DNA of 64,000 nucleotides from Bacteroidota bacterium (GTDB taxonomy: Bacteria > Bacteroidota > Bacteroidia > Flavobacteriales > Weeksellaceae). The DNA lies in assembly GCA_023461035.1 (NCBI GenBank), contig JAEWOD010000020.1, positions 124,001 to 188,000 of the forward strand, written 5' to 3'. This document shows, piece after piece, positions 18,154 to 25,700 of the stretch (position 1 is the first letter of the stretch; each line of letters starts with the position of its first letter). The notes beneath the pieces are model-generated. The model ran no database searches. It saw only the letters and a program-made list of their open reading frames with translations, and had not been told where the DNA came from. The translations under genes were made by a program, and so were the position numbers.

Positions 18154-18525
18154 ATGAGAAAGAGAGCAAATAATGCTGAAATAGTACAGAGAATAGGAGA
18201 AATAGCAACATTACTGATAAAGGGTGAGAGTAGAGAAAATATAGTGCGTTTTAGTACGGAAAAATATGGAGTAAAAGAAAGGATGACAGAGAAATATATT
18301 GCTAAAGCAAAATTATTCATAGAAGAATCCGTAGAAAAAAAGATAAACTATGATTACTCTAAAGCAGTAATGAGATATGAGGAATTGTATAAACATTCCT
18401 TTGAAGAGAAGGATTACAGAACTTGCTTATCCATTAATAAGGAACTAACAATATTGCAGGGTTTAAACAAAGTTCAGATAGAACATTCTGGAAATGTTGA
18501 ATTTATTTGTAACATACCTAATTGA
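18154..18525 (+). CDS. Terminase small subunit-like protein
   Basis: 123 residues, all alpha-helical in appearance. The first 60 residues form a helix-turn-helix-like domain (IVQRIGEIATLLIKGESREN and VRFSTEKYGVKERMTEKYI) like those that recognise the packaging site. The gene ends in TGATG, with the terminase large subunit starting one base before its stop, the classic terS-terL coupling. The family is divergent and the call depends partly on the neighbour. In phages, TerS binds pac or cos DNA and directs the motor to it. In satellites, an own TerS redirects helper capsids. The region upstream holds the recombinase tail and no other gene. Confidence 0.7.
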   Translation: MRKRANNAEIVQRIGEIATLLIKGESRENIVRFSTEKYGVKERMTEKYIAKAKLFIEESVEKKINYDYSKAVMRYEELYKHSFEEKDYRTCLSINKELTILQGLNKVQIEHSGNVEFICNIPN

Positions 18526-19841
18526 TGAAAATAGATTTCTCTCAATACTATCAACCAAAACCTAAACAAGTGGAGGCTCATAAATGTAGAGCGAAATATG
18601 TCTTGTTTGGAGGAGCGATGGGAGGAGGTAAAAGTTGGTTTTTGTGTGCGGAAGCCATTAAACAAGCAATGAAATATGAAGGCAATAGGCTTGTAATTGT
18701 TAGAAAAGAACTATCCGTTTTGAAAAGGACTACCTTAATAACTTTTCTTAATATTTGTCCAGCGGAAATTATCAGAAGTTATAATCAAACCAGCTTAGAA
18801 ATAACTTTTATAAACGGGTCAACTTTAACCTTTATTGATGCCAACATTGCCAAAGACCCACTTTTACAAAAAATTAAAGGATTAGAGATTGGATGGTTCG
18901 GAATTGAAGAGGCAAATGAGGTGTCAGTGGAAGTTTACAACTTACTTAAAACCCGTTTGCGTTGGGTTTTACCTAATGGAAAAAAGCCACAGTACGAAGG
19001 TAGGCTGACAAGTAATCCTGAGGCATGCTGGCTCATTCCAGTATTTATTCAATCAAACAATTCTGATGAGGTTTATATCCAGAGTTTAACAACTGATAAC
19101 TATGATGAAAATAGTGAATATGTAATTAATCTCAAAGAAGCTTTTAAAGATAATCCTAAATTACTCAGACAATACCTGTATGCAGATTGGAGCTTGGTAG
19201 ATACTATTAATCAGTTAATTCCAAGTCAAGCTATTTTGAATGCTTATAACAGAATTCAAGGTATTGAAACTATTTCCATGGGCATTGATGTAGCAAGGTA
19301 CGGAGACGATAGGACTGTATTTACCATACTGAAGAATGGTAATATTGAGCATATTGAATGCTATCCGCAAACAACCATTACGGACATCATTATAAGGGCA
19401 ATTCAATTAATAAATGATTATAATATTAATCCTTCAAATGTAGGGATTGATAGTGTCGGATTGGGGGCTGGAGTAGTTGATGGATTAAAAATGCAGAGTT
19501 ATGATGTTATAGAATTGCAGGGAGGAGCAAAGCCTGAAGAAACTGATAATTCAGAAACCTTTAAACCGTATAATTTACGTTCCCAAATGTATTATGAGCT
19601 GAGAAAAGACCTTATTAATGGAGAAATCGGAAATTTGACTAATGAGGGTTTAAAATTGGAGCTACAAGCCATTAAATATGAAATCTATTCAGATAAAACA
19701 GTAAAGGTTGTAAGTAAGGAGGCAATCAAAAAGCTATTAGGTAGAAGTCCTGATTTTGCTGATAGTTTAGTTTATGCGAATTGGGTTAAGAATTATAGAG
19801 GAGCGTGTAATTTAATGATATTGCCTTCTGCTGGCTATTAA
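18525..19841 (+). CDS. Phage terminase large subunit
   Basis: 438 residues from the ATG at 18525. The ATPase half has Walker A GGAMGGGKS (29-37) and Walker B ending GIEEA (126-130, catalytic Glu128/129). The nuclease half has an RNase H-like fold with three acidic motifs: GIDVARYGDD (D255), GIDSVGLG (D309) and SPDFADS (D410/D413). All expected catalytic residues are there, so the protein could be active in DNA packaging. The length is normal for TerL. It overlaps terS by one base. No portal or capsid gene follows, which is unusual, as TerL needs a portal to work; a helper phage would have to supply it. Confidence 0.9.
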   Translation: MKIDFSQYYQPKPKQVEAHKCRAKYVLFGGAMGGGKSWFLCAEAIKQAMKYEGNRLVIVRKELSVLKRTTLITFLNICPAEIIRSYNQTSLEITFINGSTLTFIDANIAKDPLLQKIKGLEIGWFGIEEANEVSVEVYNLLKTRLRWVLPNGKKPQYEGRLTSNPEACWLIPVFIQSNNSDEVYIQSLTTDNYDENSEYVINLKEAFKDNPKLLRQYLYADWSLVDTINQLIPSQAILNAYNRIQGIETISMGIDVARYGDDRTVFTILKNGNIEHIECYPQTTITDIIIRAIQLINDYNINPSNVGIDSVGLGAGVVDGLKMQSYDVIELQGGAKPEETDNSETFKPYNLRSQMYYELRKDLINGEIGNLTNEGLKLELQAIKYEIYSDKTVKVVSKEAIKKLLGRSPDFADSLVYANWVKNYRGACNLMILPSAGY

Positions 19842-19951
19842 GGATTAAATCTGTCCTAGAATTATTATATTTGTCTAAATATAAAGTTTAATATATAAGA
19901 TTAAAACTAAGGTGTAAATAACATATAGATATTGCTTTTTGCAATTCGTTT

Positions 19952-20071
19952 TTCTACTCAAATACTCGAAATATTAAAAAAGATAAAAGCGAATGATTGC
20001 AAGGAAGCTCCCAACTGGGGTGCTACTTCATCATTGCTTTTATGGGTTATTCGAGTAACCTGAGTAGAGAA
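19952..20071 (+). ncRNA. Long nested hairpin, candidate structured RNA or DNA site
   Basis: Nested complementary arms fold the whole stretch on itself. Outer: CTACTCA (19954-19960) with TGAGTAG (20061-20067) and TACTCGAA (19963-19970) with TTCGAGTA (20050-20057). Middle: ATAAAAGC plus AATGAT (19983-19997, one bulged G) with ATCATTGCTTTTAT (20030-20043). Inner: GAAG with CTTC (20004-20007/20026-20029), GC with GC, and CCC with GGG around a small loop. It lies between terL and the next gene, where no protein is encoded. No known RNA family is recognised. It could be a transcript, a packaging site or a replication origin. Orientation is assumed from the neighbours. Confidence 0.6.
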
Positions 20072-20121
20072 TGATGTTAGGATGCACCCTTTCTCTCTTA
20101 AACAATTTAAAAATTATCTAT

Positions 20122-21174
20122 ATGTCAAATCTTAACTCACAACCAAGCACCAAACGAGTAATTCTCGATGTTTTCAAATGGATTTATGGAATATCTTTTA
20201 TAATAACAGGTATTTTAATTTCAATTTTTGCTTCATTCTTAGGAGGGTTGCTCATTATGATGGCGGGACTGCTATTCATTCCTATTATTTCCCGGAAAGT
20301 AAAACCAAAAATTTCTCTTTGGAAAGAAAGAGCAGTAAGAATAATTGTACCGCTTATGTTTTTATTTTTTGGATTTTTGATTTCAGCTATACAGGGAATA
20401 GGAGGTTCGTCCGGAAATAAGCATAATAAAATAATTAATCAATATGTAAAGGAGAATGAGAATAAGCCATTTTTGGCAAATTTTCAATTTTTAGGAGAAT
20501 TGGAACATATTCTTAAACCTACTAAAGATGCAAGCAGATGGTATTATTCAGAGATAAATTCCTCAGCTTATATACCATTAGATACACTAAAAGATGGCTC
20601 TGTTAGATATGGATTATTTTTAGGTAAGGATAAAAACAGAACACTTTCTACTGAAAAATTTATCAAACCAATTGACCCTTACGGACAATTGAAAAAGTAC
20701 TTTGTTGTTTTTACTGTTAACAAGAAAAATAAGTTAGAAAATACTGTTGTTGTACTTGAAAATGACAAAAATGAAGTTTATGAGATAGCAGATTTAAACT
20801 TCGACATATCTAAATATGCAGACTCGGCAGCAATAAGAATACAAAGAGAAAAATTCAATAGTGAATTAGATAAATTTAGACAGGAGGAGGCAGAGGAAGA
20901 ACATAGAAACCAACTGGTTAAGAAAAAGGCAGAGTGGGAGAGTAATTGCATTAGCAGTTGGGACGGTTCTTGTACTAAATTAGTTCGAGCATTTAAACCT
21001 CATCTGAAAGACCCGGATAGCTTTGAGCATATTGACACAGGATTTAGGAGGTATGATGATTATGTATTAGTTGTAATGAAGTATAGAGCAAAAAATTCTT
21101 TTGGAGCTTTTAATATTGGGACAGTAACAGCAAAAGTTGATTATGATTGTGAGGTGTTAGAAATGGAGGAATAG
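20122..21174 (+). CDS. Membrane protein of unknown function with C-terminal soluble domain
   Basis: I choose the ATG at 20122 (MSNLNSQPST) because the longer frame begins in the right arm of the hairpin. The 350-residue protein has three hydrophobic segments: about 12-30, 31-50 and 66-90. The remainder is soluble, with a charged helix (about 248-280) followed by a compact domain that begins and ends with Cys (CISSWDGSC, later DYDCEV) and contains LKDPDSFEHIDTGFRRYDD and KNSFGAFNIG. Similar short domains occur in Bacteroidota exported proteins, but I cannot name the family. It precedes the NACHT operon in the same direction with about 100 bases between, so it could be part of the cargo. Confidence 0.65.
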   Translation: MSNLNSQPSTKRVILDVFKWIYGISFIITGILISIFASFLGGLLIMMAGLLFIPIISRKVKPKISLWKERAVRIIVPLMFLFFGFLISAIQGIGGSSGNKHNKIINQYVKENENKPFLANFQFLGELEHILKPTKDASRWYYSEINSSAYIPLDTLKDGSVRYGLFLGKDKNRTLSTEKFIKPIDPYGQLKKYFVVFTVNKKNKLENTVVVLENDKNEVYEIADLNFDISKYADSAAIRIQREKFNSELDKFRQEEAEEEHRNQLVKKKAEWESNCISSWDGSCTKLVRAFKPHLKDPDSFEHIDTGFRRYDDYVLVVMKYRAKNSFGAFNIGTVTAKVDYDCEVLEMEE

Positions 21175-21241
21175 TTATGACTTGTGCATACATCTGTTAG
21201 AAACTCTCTTGCTAAACCCTGAAATTAAGATGCTTATTATT

Positions 21242-21280
21242 TAAATTTGTTAAATCGAAATCTCTACAAAATTTAACAAA
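21242..21280 (+). promoter_or_regulatory. Inverted repeat and -7-like box before the NACHT operon
   Basis: TAAATTTG at 21242-21249 matches the Bacteroidota -7 box TAnnTTTG. A perfect 9-base inverted repeat (TTTGTTAAA at 21246-21254 and TTTAACAAA at 21272-21280) overlaps that box and reaches the A of the start codon. A repressor bound here could shut off the operon. No good -33 box is seen at the expected distance. Confidence 0.4.
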
Positions 21281-22698
21281 TGCAAGATAAAAGAATACTA
21301 CAAACAGAAGAATATTTTTTACAACAGATTAAATCAGCAGTAACAGAACATCATTGGTCAGATGATACTTCTAAGTTGAAAGTTTCATTTAAGAATATTG
21401 ATTTTCAGTTTCATAAATTAGTCGAAGTTAATGAGACGGGGTTAGAGCTTTATTTTTCTAATTGTAGTTTATCGGGAAAAAGAATTGATATTACAATAAA
21501 TGAGCTCTCTGAAAAGCTAAATAACATTGAATTTAGTGAATGTGAAATTAATTGTGATTTTTTATTGAAAGATTCCAAACTTGAATATTTGATTATTAAT
21601 AAAACGGATATAACCTCTGATAATTTTCATGTCTCGTCCAATGAAATTCATAGTTTTTCTTTAGTTGGGAAACCGGAAAAACCTAATAGCATAAGTTCTC
21701 TTATTTTACATGAGAATAAAATTATAAAATCAACTGATTGTCGTTTAAACCAATTTCAATTTCTTTACATAAACCATTGTGATTTTATTGAAGGATTTAC
21801 GCTTAATGCCAATACTATTGAAAGGTTACAAATTGAAAAAAGTGACTTTAGAAAAGATTTTGAATTCTGGAAAAATAACCTTGGAGATTTTTCTTTAATT
21901 GAAAAATCATCACTTGGGGAAGTTAAAGCAAAGCAATCCAATTTTGGTAAAGAAATTAAATTTAGAGACGTTGATTTTTTAGAAAGAACAGATTTTACAG
22001 AACTGAAATCAGACCAAACAAATTTAAAGTTTGAAAATTGTACGTTTCAGAAAAATACTTATTTTGATAGTTCAAGAGTTTTAAATTTAGATTTTAAGTC
22101 TGTAGTCTTTCAGGGAATAACATCATTTCAATTATTGAATTGTTTACATTTTATAAGATTTGAAACTTCTTATTTTGAGAAGATTGGTTTTTTTGAAGGA
22201 ATGACTATAGGAAACTTAAATTCCATAGATGTAAATACAATTAGGACAATAAAGGGGCAACTGTCAAAATCTGAAAGTAAGATAGAATATTTAAAATATA
22301 ATGCCATAGAACAAAGAAAACATTTTCAAAAACTTACACTTAAAGATTCGGATTTTTATATTCTCTTGTTAAACAAGTGGTCAAATGATTTTGGAAGAAA
22401 TTGGGGTAAAGGTGTAAGATTTACGATGAAAATTAGTTTCTTCTTTTTCTTACTATTAATCTTGACTAATACTTTTGTTTCATCAACATATCCAATATCA
22501 CTTAACTTCAATCATTCTTATGCTGGTTTTTCTACAATTCTGTCTGAATATTTAAAATTTACATTTTCATTAGGCTTCAGTAGTGAGGAATTTCAAAGTA
22601 ATGGATACTTATATATTATTTTTGTAATGGCTAAAATTTTTATTGGATATGGGATATATCAAACAATAACAGCCTTTAGGAAATTTGGAAAAGTTTAA
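21280..22698 (+). CDS. Beta-helix (pentapeptide-like) protein with C-terminal membrane pore-like segment
   Basis: 472 residues. Residues about 40-330 are a long run of short strands with recurring N/S-C-x-F and D-F-x-x-x-x-F patterns (NCSLSG, FSECEINCDF, KFRDVDFLERTDF, KFENCTFQKNTYFD), as in pentapeptide-repeat right-handed beta-helices. The C-terminus has a transmembrane helix near 384-405, a re-entrant-looking segment (LKFTFSLGFSSEEF) and a second helix near 443-462 ending YQTITAFRKFGK. The arrangement resembles two-helix ion-channel pores, without the classical TVGYG filter. It is followed after 9 bases by the NACHT ATPase, a very tight pairing. It may be the membrane effector or a partner of that ATPase. 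Function is inference. Confidence 0.7.
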   Translation: MQDKRILQTEEYFLQQIKSAVTEHHWSDDTSKLKVSFKNIDFQFHKLVEVNETGLELYFSNCSLSGKRIDITINELSEKLNNIEFSECEINCDFLLKDSKLEYLIINKTDITSDNFHVSSNEIHSFSLVGKPEKPNSISSLILHENKIIKSTDCRLNQFQFLYINHCDFIEGFTLNANTIERLQIEKSDFRKDFEFWKNNLGDFSLIEKSSLGEVKAKQSNFGKEIKFRDVDFLERTDFTELKSDQTNLKFENCTFQKNTYFDSSRVLNLDFKSVVFQGITSFQLLNCLHFIRFETSYFEKIGFFEGMTIGNLNSIDVNTIRTIKGQLSKSESKIEYLKYNAIEQRKHFQKLTLKDSDFYILLLNKWSNDFGRNWGKGVRFTMKISFFFFLLLILTNTFVSSTYPISLNFNHSYAGFSTILSEYLKFTFSLGFSSEEFQSNGYLYIIFVMAKIFIGYGIYQTITAFRKFGKV

Positions 22699-22707
22699 TA
22701 TAATACA

Positions 22708-25700
22708 ATGGACATAAAAAGAGATGCTTCAGATAAGCACAAAGGAGTAAAATTACAGAAACTTCGAGCAATTAAATTAGGATTAGATACCATTATTTCA
22801 AATCCAAAAGCTCAGTTTCATTTAGCAATAGAAAGTGATGGTGATGTCTTTATTTATAGCGGTAATAGAAAGTTTATTGAAGAAAATAAAAATTATGATT
22901 CTAAAAACTTTTCCTTCTTTAGTAAACAAATCCTCAATACTCTTGTTTATTTTTTAGACTATTGGCTAAAAGATACAGTAAATAAGAGTTCCAATATTGT
23001 TTTTAGCTTCTATTCAACAAATAGTATCTCGAAAGAATATAATACAGACAGAATTAAAAGCTTAGGTATTGAAGAGCTTCCAAGTGCTCCTATTCTTTCA
23101 TTGTTAATGAGTAAAGAATGGAATAATGAAAATAAAATAATTGATATATGTAGGAAAATTATTCTTTCTGAATATGAAGAGCAATATAAAGGGAAAAATA
23201 ATCATTACTTCGAGATAGAAAAATTTACTGATGAGGATTGGGTTAAATTTTTTAGTCAAATCATTTGGAACTTCGGAATGCCAAATAATGGAGATTTAAG
23301 AGATGAGCTAAAAGAATCTATTGGTAGATATGGGGAGTTAAAAAATATAAATGTTAAGGGTAAAGAATTGTTTATCGAAGCGATGTTGAGGCAAAGTCTG
23401 GAAGATAAACAAGATGAAACCGATATAATCCACCGATACTTGACAGATGAGAGTTTAGAATTAATCTGTTATAAAATAATAAATCAACCTATCGATAAAA
23501 ACTTATACAGACATATAGATTATGATTATACGGGGTTTGTTGAAAATATCAACATTTTCACTTCCTCTTTTTTAGAGGATAAATATTTTTCAATTAGTTA
23601 CAAAAAGTCTTTTCCTAGTTTTTTGCAACGAAAGGTAAAAAAGCATAGTCCAGAAATAAAAATAGAGACTTCTCACTTACAGGAAACAGACCCGAATAAT
23701 CTTATTAAGGATGTCATAGTGGAAGATATTAATAGTTTCATTGATGATTTAAAACCTACATTCTTATTTGGAGAGATTGGTAGTGGGAAAAGTTCAATTG
23801 TTGCTCAGTATGCAATTGAAGAAAACAAAGCTGGGAATTTATGCATTCTAATCCCTGCTAATTCAGTAAAAGGAAGTATCAATGTGGACTTTCAAACATT
23901 ATTTAAGTGTGTAAATTCATTTGTTAACAATAATGTATCTAATAAAGAACCTTATTTTGATTTTGAATTTATACTATACAATAGACCCATTACTCTTGTT
24001 TTTGATGGAATAGATGAGCTAACTGGTCAAGAAGCAAGGTATCTCCTTAAACATTTAGAAAAAATAAACAGAGATTATTCTGATTTAAAAATTATAGCAA
24101 CAGGGAGACCTGTAGAATTACAATCAATTGTTAGGTTTAATGATTGGAACTGTTTAACCACAATAGATTTAACTGAATTAGAAGTTTTGAATGTATTAAT
24201 AAATGAAGCCATTGTAGAAGGGCTTTCAACTGATGAAGCTGCTAAAGATTCAGCAAAACGAATGGAATTTCTAAAGAGTAGAAGTGAATTGTCTCTTTTA
24301 GCAAAAACGCCATTAGTAGTATGTTTACTTCGTGATTTTCTTGTAGAAAATTTAGAAGAGGAAACATTAGGAACTTTGATGTATAAAATATTACTAAAGA
24401 GATTAAAGTGGGACGAAATAGACTTAAAGACTATTTACTCTAACTTTTTCGAAGAGTTTCCTCAAGAATTTCAACGTGAGAAAATTATTTCAATAATCGC
24501 TGAAGAAATTTTCAATTCAGACAATAAAAATATAGGGGAAATAAAGTTATCTCAGATAATCACTGATAATATTCAAAATACAGATAAAAAAAATCAAATT
24601 GTTGCTGAAGCCACATTATTTTATAAGAATTTATTTTTACAGTTAAATGATAAAAACTATAGCTTTGTTTCACAGCCTTTATTAGAAATAGCTTATGGAG
24701 TCAGGTTGTCAGAAAGCATAAATACAAATAGCTTTTCTTTAGATATAAATGATAATACTTGGAGACCCTTTTCTTTTGCCATATCAATTAATAGATTAAA
24801 GGGGCATATTTCTGAAGCTACAAAAAAAGTAATCTTAGAAACTTTAGATACACTTCTTATATATGAAAGTAATATTCCTATTGCTGCTATAATTGTCACT
24901 GAGTCTAAAGATTCTGATTTAGCCATGCATTTCATCTCGAAAATGGATACTCTTGACTTTCGCCCAATCAGAACTTGGAGCAACAATATTTTTTGGGGTG
25001 AACCAGATTCTTATTCACCATACACAATAGCTGAAACCATTAATTTAGCCGGAGATTTGGGATTAAATTGGTTTTTTGAAGAATATTTAAATCCTAAACA
25101 CCCCTTATTACATATAGAATCTCAAGTTAAAGCTATTCTTGGCAATTTATTATTCATAAAGCATTTTGAGTTAGAAGAAAACTATAAGGAAAAACTATTA
25201 GAATTTGCTAAGTATCATTTGGAAGTACGGACATTGTGTTGTGTTTACATTGTGCCAATAGTTTCTTTAATCGCTCCACAAGAGATAGAATTAGAAAAAA
25301 GATGTATTATGTTTTTGCAATTACTTCCTCTGAGATTATATAATAGAAAATGTAAAGAATTATTAGATTCAGAAATTCAGCAGGGAAATAAAAATCAAAT
25401 AATTAATGCGATTGAAATTATTGTTTCAAAAGATGGAAATAAAAATGACGAAGTACTGAATTTGTGGTTAGATTTAAAAGACATTAGTCAAGAAGAATTA
25501 AATCAAACAATACTGGATGAAATAATAAAACGAATTGCAGAAGGTAATGAGCTGTTGTATAAAAGATTGACGAACAAGCATTTAAACGAGGTTAATTTTT
25601 TAAATTATCTCAGGTATTGTACTTTAAACAATACTCGCACTTCAAAGTATGCAGCTATAATACTATATTCTAAATTTAATGAAAGAAATTTATATTTAAT

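Noticed and set aside
19952..20071. Retron msr/msd RNA
   Set aside because: No reverse transcriptase is encoded anywhere in the element, and the branching-G layout is not visible.
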